23,489 bases of DNA from contig CAZILN010000320.1 in NCBI GenBank assembly GCA_964540005.1, positions 1 to 23,489 on the forward strand, written 5' to 3'. The DNA comes from CAZILN01 sp964540005. Its GTDB lineage: Bacteria > Bacteroidota > Bacteroidia > Bacteroidales > SM23-62. A program made the position numbers and the translations under genes. The notes beneath the pieces are model-generated. The model was not told the origin of the DNA. It did no database searches and saw only the letters and a list, made by a program, of their open reading frames with translations. Of this stretch, positions 8,309-16,438 are shown in pieces (within the stretch, counting starts at the first letter, position 1; every line of letters begins with the position of its first letter).

Positions 8309-9222
8309 GCGACCGGCAATACAAGGAATGCCGTAGCCATACAATCCGTATCAGGACTGAACCGTATCCAGTGGGCACTGAAGCCTTGCGGAAATGGGTG
8401 CACCATTTTTTCTCCCGCAGTAACATTGAATTCCTTATAGAGATACCATCCGTTATGGTCAAAATCTAATTCGGCCTTAATTACAACATCCCTGTCCGTT
8501 TCCAGCTTAAGGGTCTTTTTATCATACCCGGTCATAAGGTACGGATCGGAAGTCACACCGGCAATGACTTCAGATTTGTTGCATGGTCAATATCAAATAC
8601 ACTGTGTTCCCCGTTATTCGAAGTTATATAATGGCCCTGTGAAATGTAAGCTCCCTTGGCATGCCAGCCCGGAACAGGTTTCTCGAATAATTCATTTACG
8701 GCAAGGGTATGAACATTTACTTCGTATATTTTCCCCTCCATTTCCTGGAAGTACACCGGATTCTCGGGATCTGTAAGGTGCCGTGTTGTCGCGGTGTGCC
8801 GACCGGGCATCTCCGAATAAGGCACAACGCGGACATTGCCTCCTTCATCAATGAAATATGGCCCGATGATAAGTTGTCCGGATTCCCGGTGGATCATACG
8901 GTTTGCAGGGGTTCCCCCGATACTGGCCGGATGTGCTTCCAGCCTGAGTTGCTTATCTATTATCCAGAGTTTATCTGAACTTCCTTCAGGACAATGCGGA
9001 GAATAAGTGATGAGCCACAACTTCCCCGCCCAGGGAACCACCGCACCTATCCCGGTTTCCTCTCCGTTGCCTAGACAAGGGATGCCGTCGCCGGGATTAA
9101 AGACTGCCAGATGCGGGTATACTCCGCTGATATTAACCGGTTCATTTACAGATTTGCTGGTTTTCTGGCAGGAACTGCAAAATAATGCAACCGTAACAAA
9201 AAAAACAATTGAAATGTTTCAT
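8309..9222 (-). pseudogene. Decayed lipoprotein gene, several frame lesions and probable internal deletion
   Basis: The minus strand codes for pieces of one protein in different frames. An ATG at 9222-9220 reads MKHFNCFF and then runs out of frame at a T8 tract (A8 at 9198-9205 on the plus strand). Removing one T joins it to VTVALFCSSCQK, a good lipoprotein signal peptide. The frame then stays open through ISGVYPHLAVF, VPWAGKLWLITYSP, MPGRHTATTRHL and VPGWHAKGAYISQGHY to a TGA at 8553-8555. The C-terminal end, VTSDPYLMTGYDKK to FSAHWIRFSPDTDCMATAF, is in another frame (about 8320-8570). Its reading frame then runs without a stop into the antisense of the neighbouring GH13 3' end. From memory, intact relatives (uncharacterised Bacteroidota proteins, perhaps beta-propellers) are some 500-600 residues, so a middle part is probably missing. 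It sits last in the maltose operon, 45 bp after the GH13 lipoprotein gene. The function is unknown. Confidence 0.8.
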
Positions 9223-9267
9223 TGAGTGATTATTGAAGTGGAAGAGGCTGACTGACAAACCTTCTGA

Positions 9268-10650
9268 TTACTTCTCGTACACCCTGTACTCCCAGGCTTC
9301 CAGCTCCATCTCTGTGCCGGAAGAGAATTCGACAGCTTCACCTGAGAAAATATCGGTATAGCTGCCGGCATGTTTTTTGCCTTTCAGAGTTACAGTCACA
9401 GGTTCCCCTGTCAGGTTAAGGACCACAAATACCCTGTCATCGTCTTTCTCCCTGAGGAATGAATATACAGATTTGTTATCGCTTGAAGTAATGCGTGTAA
9501 GTGTTCCGCCGGAACTCCCGTTCCAGAGGGCTGAATTTCTCTCTTTAAGGCTGAGCAGGGTCTGGTAGAATCCGAACAATTCATGCTCCTTCCAGTCAAT
9601 CGGGTCTTTTTCGAAAAACTCCAGCCTCTTGTCCATCCCGGCTTCCTGTCCGCTGTATATCAGTGGCATACCAGGAACTGTGGCAGCCAGGACGGCAAAG
9701 GTTTTCACTCCCCCGTCCAGCCGCTCCCAGACGGTTCCGCTCCAGGAGTTCTCATCATGATTGCTGGTGAATTGCATGATGATAGAACCCACGGGAAAAA
9801 GGGAATCCTTTTTGCTGAAATGGTATGAAATGGCATTTGCCGTTTTTTTGCCAGCTGCAATTTCATTCATCAGGTGATGAAAGGGCCACCCATAGCTGGC
9901 ATCGAAAGCATTCTCATGAAGAAAGTGCTGGTCTGCCTCGGCCAGCATGAAAACCGGTTTTATGGCTTCAAGGGCAGGTCTTAATTCATCCCAGAATTCT
10001 ACTGGCACCATATGTGCCACATCACAGCGAAATCCGTCAATACCGGTTTCCAGAAGCCAGTATTTCATTGCTTCTGCCATATCCTGTTTCATCTCATTAT
10101 TCTCATAATCCAGTTGGATGACGTCAGTCCAGTCAAAGGGTGAAACAAATCCTCCGTCGTCATCTGTCACATAGTATTCGGGATGCTCAAGGGTCCAGAC
10201 ATGATCCCATGCCGTATGGTTAGGCACCCAGTCGATGATAGCATGCATACCCTGCTTATGGATGAGGCCAACAAGGGTTTTGAAATCTTCCAGGCTGCCG
10301 AATTCCGGGTTGATGGCTTTATAGTCCTTTACGGAATAATAGCTTCCCAGGCTGCCTTTCCTGTTTTTCTCACCTATGGGGTGAATGGGCATGAACCACA
10401 GGATATCCACTCCCAGTTCCTTCAGCCGGGGAAGATGAGCAGCAAAGGCATTAAAAGTCCCTTCCTCGGTAAACTGCCTGATATTCACTTCGTAGATAGC
10501 GGCGTTTTTTACCCAGTCGGGGGAAATAACATTGGATACCATCCGATCGGGTTCTGCAGGTTGTTTCATATCCTTTGATGAATCACTTTTACATGCTGAC
10601 AATACCATAACAAGAAGGCAAGCAGTTAACAGGCTGTATACTGGTTTCAT
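9268..10650 (-). CDS. GH13 alpha-amylase family lipoprotein
   Basis: This 460-residue enzyme starts with a lipoprotein signal peptide: MKPVYSLL, then the lipobox LSAC with Cys20 as lipid anchor. The GH13 barrel begins near residue 46 (DWVKNAAIYEVNIRQF). The catalytic motifs are DWVPNH 140-145, GFRCDVAHM with nucleophile Asp210, AEAD with acid Glu238, and SNHDE with His298-Asp299. A short C-terminal beta domain (about 385-460) ends the protein. It has no CBM and is far shorter than the surface amylase SusG (about 690 residues), so it is not a simple SusG equivalent. It is anchored in a membrane, facing either the periplasm or the surface. The residues after Cys20 (KSDSSKD) do not give a clean lipoprotein export signal, so the side is uncertain. 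It lies 11 bp after the TlpA-like gene in the maltose operon. Confidence 0.92.
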   Translation of the reverse strand: MKPVYSLLTACLLVMVLSACKSDSSKDMKQPAEPDRMVSNVISPDWVKNAAIYEVNIRQFTEEGTFNAFAAHLPRLKELGVDILWFMPIHPIGEKNRKGSLGSYYSVKDYKAINPEFGSLEDFKTLVGLIHKQGMHAIIDWVPNHTAWDHVWTLEHPEYYVTDDDGGFVSPFDWTDVIQLDYENNEMKQDMAEAMKYWLLETGIDGFRCDVAHMVPVEFWDELRPALEAIKPVFMLAEADQHFLHENAFDASYGWPFHHLMNEIAAGKKTANAISYHFSKKDSLFPVGSIIMQFTSNHDENSWSGTVWERLDGGVKTFAVLAATVPGMPLIYSGQEAGMDKRLEFFEKDPIDWKEHELFGFYQTLLSLKERNSALWNGSSGGTLTRITSSDNKSVYSFLREKDDDRVFVVLNLTGEPVTVTLKGKKHAGSYTDIFSGEAVEFSSGTEMELEAWEYRVYEK

Positions 10651-10661
10651 AATTTATTCAA

Positions 10662-11702
10662 TTACAGGTCAAATATTTCGGCTAGTTTGCTTTCCAGTTG
10701 TTGTCCCCTCAGGCCTTTGGCAATGATCTTTCCTTCCCGGTCAATCAGGACGGTATAGGGGATGCCGCTGAATCCATATAATCCCACTGCCTCTGATTGC
10801 CAGTACTTAAGATCACTTACATGGACCCAGTCCAGTTTATCCGATTCTATGGCGCCCAGCCAGCTTTCTTTATCCCTGTCGAGGGATACCCCGTATATCT
10901 CGAAGCCCTTATCCTTATATGTATGATATATCTTCACAATGTTTGGAGCTTCCCTTCTGCATGGCCCGCACCAGGCCGCCCAGAAATCGATCAGAACAAT
11001 TTTGCCGCGCAGTGATGATAACTTAACTATATTCCCGTCAGGACCAGGCAGGGCAATCTCCGGGGCCTCTTCTCCGACCGGGAGGAAGAGGGCATCACGG
11101 AAGCGCTGGCTATAGCCTTCCACAACAGCGTTCCCGGGATGGTTTTCTGCCAGTGCACTGGTCACCTCCCTGTATATTTCGGGGTATTGATTGATGTCGA
11201 GATGCTCAAGGAAAAACAATACGGACAGGGATGATTTGTTCTCGAGCAGGAATTCCTTAAGAAAGTCAGTACGCTCCTGGTTAATGCGGGCAATATTGTC
11301 GTCTATCTGCTTCTGGAAATCACTTAAAGTTCCGATAGTACTGTAAAGCAACTCGGAATCCCTGGAACCGGTGATAGCCGGTTCATTGAGATTGGACACG
11401 TCAAGAGCGACAGTTATATTTTCACCCGGTGCAACTATTAGGGAGATGTAAGTCTGTTCATTGAATCCCAGTTTACAGAGGGTGGTCACATTCAGCTGAC
11501 AGGACAGATCAAAAACGCCTGATTCATCAATATCGGAACCGGATAATTCTTCACCCGTAACATAATCACTAAGGGTGATTGAATTAAAATTGATGTTCTC
11601 AATCTTCCCGTTTATCGTTACTTGTTGCTGGGCGGAAAGGGAACTGTAACCTGACATCATCAAGCAGGTCAGAATGATATATTTATGCATAAAAGTTCGC
11701 AT
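10662..11702 (-). CDS. TlpA-like thiol:disulfide oxidoreductase with DUF4369-like N-terminus
   Basis: This 346-residue exported protein has a signal peptide ending LSAQ (cleavage about residue 24). An N-terminal beta domain of the DUF4369 type (about 25-115) and a helical linker (about 120-200) lead to a C-terminal thioredoxin-fold domain (about 208-346). The redox motif WCGPC is at 244-248, and a cis-proline stretch (SGIPYTVLID) is near 315. TlpA/ResA-like proteins exchange disulfides in the periplasm. Placement between a maltose phosphorylase and an amylase lipoprotein, 12 and 11 bp away, shows co-transcription, but the partner is unknown. An alternative in-frame ATG at 11690 (MHKYII) gives an equally good signal peptide, so the start is uncertain by four codons. 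Confidence 0.88.
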   Translation of the reverse strand: MRTFMHKYIILTCLMMSGYSSLSAQQQVTINGKIENINFNSITLSDYVTGEELSGSDIDESGVFDLSCQLNVTTLCKLGFNEQTYISLIVAPGENITVALDVSNLNEPAITGSRDSELLYSTIGTLSDFQKQIDDNIARINQERTDFLKEFLLENKSSLSVLFFLEHLDINQYPEIYREVTSALAENHPGNAVVEGYSQRFRDALFLPVGEEAPEIALPGPDGNIVKLSSLRGKIVLIDFWAAWCGPCRREAPNIVKIYHTYKDKGFEIYGVSLDRDKESWLGAIESDKLDWVHVSDLKYWQSEAVGLYGFSGIPYTVLIDREGKIIAKGLRGQQLESKLAEIFDL

Positions 11703-11714
11703 TTATCAAAAGCA

Positions 11715-14045
11715 TCAGGCTTCAAATATACTACTAATAAGAAGAATGCTTGTGATGTGTTCGCCCGGATCTATATGAAAGGCTTTGTTATACAGGAGGA
11801 GATCGGTAGGGGGACCGCTTTCATTGGTGATCATGACCTGTTTCTCGCTGACCTCTATTTTCAAAAGGCTGCCGCGGAACCTGATTTTAAAAGAATATGA
11901 TTCCCATTGCTGCGGTAAAGAAGGAGAAAAGTTCAGGCGGCCATCCACAATCCTCTTCCCGCCGAATCCTTCTACAATGGCCATCCACGTTCCTGCCATA
12001 CTGGTGATATGACAGCCCAGTGCCGCCTCATTATTATAATCATCGAGGTCCAGTCTGGCAGTTCTCAGGTAAAGATCATATGACTTTTCACTGTCCCCTA
12101 TCCTCGAGGCCAGAATGCTGTGAAGGCAGGGGGAGAGGGAAGATTCATGCACGCATCTTGCTTCATAGAATTCGAAGTTGCTTCTGATGGTCTTATCATC
12201 GAACTGATCTTCAAAATTATAAATGCCCTGGAGCACATCGGCCTGTTTGATAAAGCAGGAACGCAGTATCCTGTCCCAGGACCAATTCTGGTTGATCGGC
12301 CTGTGTTCGGGCGCCAGCTCACTGACCAATGTTAGTTCCTTTTCAAGATAATCATCCTGCTGTAAAAATATTCCCAGGCTTTTATCTTCAGGCAGGTACA
12401 TATTCTCTTCAATATCCTTCCAGCGAACCTGCTCATCTGTACTGAATGAGCATGAAAGTACCAGGTTATTGAATTTCCGGAGGTCTCTTGACTTCACATA
12501 TTCAATGGATTCTACGGTGTAATTTAGTGTCCATTTTGCGATCAGGTTGGTGTACCAGTTGTTATTCACATTGTTTTCATATTCGTTTGGTCCGGTTACA
12601 CCCAGAATGACATAAGCATTTCTGATCCTTGAAAAATTTACCCGTTGCCTCCAGAAACGGGAGAGTGCGATCAATATTTTCAGTCCGTAATCAACCAGGT
12701 AATCCCTGTCTCCTGTATGCCTTATATAGTTAAATATGGCGTATGCAATAGCCCCGTTCCTGTGGATCTCTTCAAATGTTATCTCCCATTCATTATGGCA
12801 TTCTTCTCCGTTCATGGTTACCATAGGGAACAGGGCCGCACCACCGGTGAATCCCAGCTTTTCAGCATTTTCTATGGCTTTGTCGAGCTGCTTATACCTG
12901 TAAAGCAACAGGTTCCTGGCAACTTCCTGAGGGGCCGTACACATGTAAAAGGGAAGGCAATAGGCTTCGGTATCCCAGTATGTGCTGCCTCCGTACTTCT
13001 CCCCTGTAAAGCCTTTCGGACCTATGTTCAGGCGCTCATCTTCACCGGTATATGTCTGGTCGAGCTGGAAAATATTAAACCTGATCCCCTGCTGTGCTGC
13101 CACATCCCCGTTGATAACAATATCGGAGTTTTCCCATTTGCTGGTCCATGCAGCCGATTGTTCCTTGAGCATCCTGTCGAATCCCTTTTCGGTAATTCTG
13201 CCGAGAAAATGAATGGTATCATTCAGCAATGCTTCTTTTTCATGATCGAAGGATGAAAGGATAGCTGCGTATTTATAAACAGTCAGTTCCTCTCCTTTCC
13301 CGACTTCTTTGTTCCAATGAAGTGCCAGGTATTTTTTACTCTCAGCCAGTTCAGCTTCCTCAACAAGCTTTTCACCATTCAGTTCCAGGTGAACATCCAT
13401 CCCGGTGGAAACATAAAAATCAAGCTTTTTTGTTTTTGCTGACAAACAGGCCATGTTTCCATTACGTATACGGGAAACCTCATCCCAGAATTTCTCATCA
13501 AAATTGGCCTCCTCATTCTTAATATCGGCATCAATATAAGCAGTAATATGAATGTCTCCTGCCTGTCGGAGGGGCCTTATCCTGTAACGGATAGCTCCGG
13601 CTTCCTTGTCTACAATGCTGATGAACCTGATCACATCCACCTGGTAAACATTACCGTCAGCCATTTCCACCTTGAATTCCCTTGAGAGGTAGCCTTCCTT
13701 CATGTCAAGGACGCGTCTGAAAGACAGAATCTTACAGCTTGCCAGGTCGAGTGCCTGACCATTCAGCTGCAGGCGGATGCCGATCCAGTCCGGGGCATTC
13801 ACCACCTTGGCAAAATATTCAGGATAGCCAATCTTCCACCAGCCGACCTTTGTTTTATCAGGATAGTAAACCCCACCGATATAACTACCTCGCAGGCTGT
13901 CGCCGCTGTATTGCTCCTCAAAATTGCCTCTCTGTCCCATTTTCCCGTTCCCGATACTGAACAGGCTCTCGGAAATACGATTTAAAGCGGGATCAAACCT
14001 GTCCTCAATAATCTTCCAGGGATCCAGTTTCAAATACCTGATCAT
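11715..14045 (-). CDS. GH65 maltose phosphorylase
   Basis: This 776-residue cytoplasmic enzyme has the GH65 architecture: an N-terminal beta-sandwich (about 1-260), an (alpha/alpha)6 barrel (about 320-690) and a short C-terminal beta domain. Seen directly are the active-site block GGSTYWDTEAY, the catalytic motif GVTGPNEYEN with Glu488 as proposed general acid, and the substrate/phosphate-site region KQADV and HESSLSP. Glu488 corresponds closely to the known catalytic Glu487 of Lactobacillus brevis maltose phosphorylase. The reaction is maltose plus phosphate to glucose plus beta-D-glucose 1-phosphate. Other GH65 enzymes use trehalose, kojibiose or nigerose; maltose is favoured by the surrounding starch genes and the transporter. 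The product normally needs beta-phosphoglucomutase, which is not in this window. The gene lies 31 bp after the transporter gene and 12 bp before the TlpA-like gene. No Shine-Dalgarno is evident. Confidence 0.93.
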   Translation of the reverse strand: MIRYLKLDPWKIIEDRFDPALNRISESLFSIGNGKMGQRGNFEEQYSGDSLRGSYIGGVYYPDKTKVGWWKIGYPEYFAKVVNAPDWIGIRLQLNGQALDLASCKILSFRRVLDMKEGYLSREFKVEMADGNVYQVDVIRFISIVDKEAGAIRYRIRPLRQAGDIHITAYIDADIKNEEANFDEKFWDEVSRIRNGNMACLSAKTKKLDFYVSTGMDVHLELNGEKLVEEAELAESKKYLALHWNKEVGKGEELTVYKYAAILSSFDHEKEALLNDTIHFLGRITEKGFDRMLKEQSAAWTSKWENSDIVINGDVAAQQGIRFNIFQLDQTYTGEDERLNIGPKGFTGEKYGGSTYWDTEAYCLPFYMCTAPQEVARNLLLYRYKQLDKAIENAEKLGFTGGAALFPMVTMNGEECHNEWEITFEEIHRNGAIAYAIFNYIRHTGDRDYLVDYGLKILIALSRFWRQRVNFSRIRNAYVILGVTGPNEYENNVNNNWYTNLIAKWTLNYTVESIEYVKSRDLRKFNNLVLSCSFSTDEQVRWKDIEENMYLPEDKSLGIFLQQDDYLEKELTLVSELAPEHRPINQNWSWDRILRSCFIKQADVLQGIYNFEDQFDDKTIRSNFEFYEARCVHESSLSPCLHSILASRIGDSEKSYDLYLRTARLDLDDYNNEAALGCHITSMAGTWMAIVEGFGGKRIVDGRLNFSPSLPQQWESYSFKIRFRGSLLKIEVSEKQVMITNESGPPTDLLLYNKAFHIDPGEHITSILLISSIFEA

Positions 14046-14076
14046 TGTGTAATTGTTTTATAATTCTCAAGTCCCG

Positions 14077-15627
14077 TCATTGCTTTTGGGTCTCCTTCTT
14101 TTCATCCGCATCATGCACAAACAGTATCATTATGGAAGCCAGGATCATGGAGCCCCCTCCAAGTATAAGGGTATACACCGCCTCGCCCCCGAACAGATTC
14201 TTTGCAAAAAAGCCGAGGAGACTAGCGGCAAGGATCTGAGGAATGACGATAAAAAAGTTAAAAATGCCCATATAGGTTCCCATCTTTTTCGATGGTAGTG
14301 AGCCTGTCAGGATGGCGTAGGGCATGGACAGTATGCTTGCCCAGGCAAGTCCGACACCCAGCATTGACAGTATAAGCAAATATTTGGTATGAAAGAAATA
14401 TATCGAAATAAGTCCCAGTCCCCCTGCTATCAGAGAGATCATATGAGTGATACGCCTGTTTGTCAGGCGTGCCAGTACCGGCAGCAGGAAGGCTACCAGG
14501 GCGGCAAAACCGTTATAAACGGCAAACATAACTCCCACCCAGTTGGCTCCCTCATTATACAGGGCAGAAGTGGTATCGCTGGTCCCGAAAACATGGCTTG
14601 TTACAGCCGATGTAGTATAGATCCACATAGCAAAAAGGGCAAACCAAGAGAAGAATTGTACCACTGCAAGCTGGGCCATGGTCCTTGGCATCCGAAGCAG
14701 GTCATTCATGACAACTACCATCCCGCTTTCCTTGCGGCCCGATCCGATCATGGCTCCCACCAGTAGCAGGAGCAGGCCAAATGCAGCAGAACCTATGGAA
14801 AGAATGTATAACTCTCTCTCCCATTCCTGCCAGTAGATTACAGTGCTTAGTAAGAGTCCCCCCAGTACCCACCATATCGCCGGGCGGTAGAACCGTACGG
14901 GTGGCAGTATCTCTGATATGCTTCCCTCATCGGCCTGCGATGCTTCATTAGTACTTTCATTAGCATGGAAAGCTTCAAGCTGTTCAGGACTGTATTCCCT
15001 GGTTCTGAATACGGTCCATAACACCGCCCCGAAAAACACTGCCCCGCCGATGTAAAATGAAAGTTTCACAGACATTGGTATCATTCCTTCCGGTGCTGTA
15101 TTGGGTACATGTAACCATGTGGTCAGGATATAGGGAAGAGCCGATGCGATAACGGCACCCGTTCCGATAAAGAAACTCTGCATGGCAAAACCTCGGGTCC
15201 TCTGGTCCGGAGACAGCATGTCTCCCACAAAAGCCCTGAAGGGTTCCATAGAGATGTTTATGGAGGCATCCATGATCCAGAGCATTCCTGCAGCCACCCA
15301 TAAGACAGGAGAATTGGGCATGACCAGCAATGCAAGAGAAGCCAGTATGGCCCCTGTCAGAAAATACGGCCGCCTTCTTCCAAGCCGGTTCCAGGTATTA
15401 TCACTCATATGGCCGATTATCGGCTGAACGATCAGTCCGGTTACCGGCGCGGCTATCCAGAGTATTGGAATATTATCGATACTGGCTCCCAGGGTTTCAA
15501 ATATCCTACTGACATTGGCATTCTGCAGGGCAAAACCGAATTGTATGCCCAGGAACCCAAAACTCATATTCCAAATCTGCCAGAAACTCAGCCTGGGTTT
15601 CTTTGATAATAACTGCATGTTGCTCAT
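14077..15627 (-). CDS. MFS maltose/oligosaccharide transporter (SLC45/GPH-like)
   Basis: This 516-residue integral inner-membrane protein has about twelve hydrophobic segments. The loop motif GHMSDNTWNRLGRRRPYF at 72-89 is typical of the sucrose/maltose transporters of the SLC45/GPH type, which are proton symporters. It is the first gene of the maltose operon, with a promoter and an operator upstream, and is followed 31 bp later by maltose phosphorylase. That pairing makes maltose or short maltodextrins the likely cargo. A central cytoplasmic loop (about residues 215-240, rich in Glu and Ser) separates the two halves. An alternative ATG three codons downstream (MQLLSKK) cannot be excluded. 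Confidence 0.9.
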   Translation of the reverse strand: MSNMQLLSKKPRLSFWQIWNMSFGFLGIQFGFALQNANVSRIFETLGASIDNIPILWIAAPVTGLIVQPIIGHMSDNTWNRLGRRRPYFLTGAILASLALLVMPNSPVLWVAAGMLWIMDASINISMEPFRAFVGDMLSPDQRTRGFAMQSFFIGTGAVIASALPYILTTWLHVPNTAPEGMIPMSVKLSFYIGGAVFFGAVLWTVFRTREYSPEQLEAFHANESTNEASQADEGSISEILPPVRFYRPAIWWVLGGLLLSTVIYWQEWERELYILSIGSAAFGLLLLLVGAMIGSGRKESGMVVVMNDLLRMPRTMAQLAVVQFFSWFALFAMWIYTTSAVTSHVFGTSDTTSALYNEGANWVGVMFAVYNGFAALVAFLLPVLARLTNRRITHMISLIAGGLGLISIYFFHTKYLLILSMLGVGLAWASILSMPYAILTGSLPSKKMGTYMGIFNFFIVIPQILAASLLGFFAKNLFGGEAVYTLILGGGSMILASIMILFVHDADEKKETQKQ

Positions 15628-15663
15628 TTGATTTTAGTGCGAGATGAGACAATGGTGTATTAT

Positions 15664-15693
15664 CAAATTTACTCAGAAATGTATCATATCAAA
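15664..15693 (-). promoter_or_regulatory. Bacteroidota-type promoter of the maltose transporter operon
   Basis: Read on the minus strand, TTTG (15690-15693) is followed after 18 bp by TAAATTTG (15664-15671). This fits the Bacteroidota sigma-ABfr consensus TTTG-N19-21-TAnnTTTG, with an exact -7 element and a spacer one base short. The -7 element lies about 37 bp before the transporter ATG. Confidence 0.65.
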
Positions 15694-15763
15694 TAACTCC
15701 AAACCACTAATAACCATGCGGATTATATAATTTTTCCATCATATCGGGCTGTAAATCCCGTCT

Positions 15764-15773
15764 CAAACGTTTG
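15764..15773. promoter_or_regulatory. Candidate LacI-family operator, transporter operon
   Basis: CAAACGTTTG is a perfect 10-bp CG-centred palindrome, the best of three related sites in this window. It is 136 bp before the transporter ATG and about 70 bp upstream of the -33 element. A site upstream of the promoter is more usual for activation, or for looping to another site, than for simple blocking of polymerase. Confidence 0.6.
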
Positions 15774-15970
15774 CAGGGAAAATCCCCTTATTTAATAGGG
15801 AAGTATGGAATATTTTATCCTGGCTATGCATTTTATAAAATACTGCTGATCCTGTTGCCTGTGAATCTTAAAGTTCAACTAATCACCGTGGATTTGTGGA
15901 CGAAGCAATGATCGAAGATTTCAGCATCATATGCATCAGATAAATGATAATAAGTATATGAGGAATGGCC

Positions 15971-15984
15971 CGGCCTGAAGGCCG
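15971..15984 (-). terminator. Short GC hairpin after SiaC-like gene
   Basis: CGGCC (15971-15975) pairs with GGCCG (15980-15984) around a TGAA loop, 12 bp beyond the stop codon of the minus-strand SiaC-like gene. There is no T-tract, so it is only a weak terminator candidate. Confidence 0.35.
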
Positions 15985-15995
15985 TTAAGCGCTTG

Positions 15996-16370
15996 CTATT
16001 CAGTTTCAATGAAATTGATATCCATGCTCAGAATGGTTGCATAATACTCCCCCCGTTCAAGGATGTCATCATCTCCTTCTTCATAGTACCAGTTTACCAC
16101 CACTTTCCTGTTACCGGAGATCAGTTCACTCAGTTCCCTCAGGATCTGCATGACATATTTGGCTGAGCCGGAGTTGAAATATTCCAGCTCAATATCAATA
16201 GTAGTAGTATCTTTCGGTGAGGAACAATATGCAACGACCCAGTCAAGCACCTCTTCAAAGAACTTGGAAGCATCTTCGGGAATGGACCGGCCTCCCAGTT
16301 TGATCTTGCCTTCAGGATCCAGCCGGACATCAGGCGTTTTTTTTGTTCCTTCTATGGTTACTAACTCCAT
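15996..16370 (-). CDS. SiaC-family (DUF1987) regulatory phosphoprotein
   Basis: This 124-residue soluble protein has the DUF1987 signatures. GGRSIPEDASKFFEEVLDW is at about 26-44 and a short beta-strand plus LEYFNSGSAKYVMQIL is at about 62-77. In Pseudomonas aeruginosa SiaC, a residue in the equivalent central motif is phosphorylated by the kinase SiaB and dephosphorylated by the phosphatase SiaA; here Ser67 or Ser69 would be the candidates. No SiaA-, SiaB- or diguanylate-cyclase-like gene is next to it, so it is a solo copy whose partners lie elsewhere. It lies upstream of the maltose operon on the same strand, but 368 bp and a separate promoter divide them. The role is inferred from the family only. 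Confidence 0.85.
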   Translation of the reverse strand: MELVTIEGTKKTPDVRLDPEGKIKLGGRSIPEDASKFFEEVLDWVVAYCSSPKDTTTIDIELEYFNSGSAKYVMQILRELSELISGNRKVVVNWYYEEGDDDILERGEYYATILSMDINFIETE

Positions 16371-16438
16371 GCCGGTGATTCAGTTCAAATTTGTCGTAAT
16401 ATTATTCAATATTAATAAAAAAAAACAAAATATGTTAA

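Larger units (their letters stand above)
15628..15995. other. Intergenic region with promoter and operator of the transporter operon
   Basis: This 368-bp AT-rich spacer lies between the maltose operon start and the SiaC-like gene 3' end. It holds a minus-strand promoter, a perfect CAAACGTTTG palindrome and, near 15971-15984, a short hairpin after the SiaC gene. The stretch 15781-15960 shows no gene or clear motif. Confidence 0.6.

Noticed and set aside
12645..13256. 203-codon plus-strand open frame inside the GH65 gene
   Set aside because: It is wholly antisense to an intact maltose phosphorylase with conserved motifs, and its translation has no recognisable family or leader.
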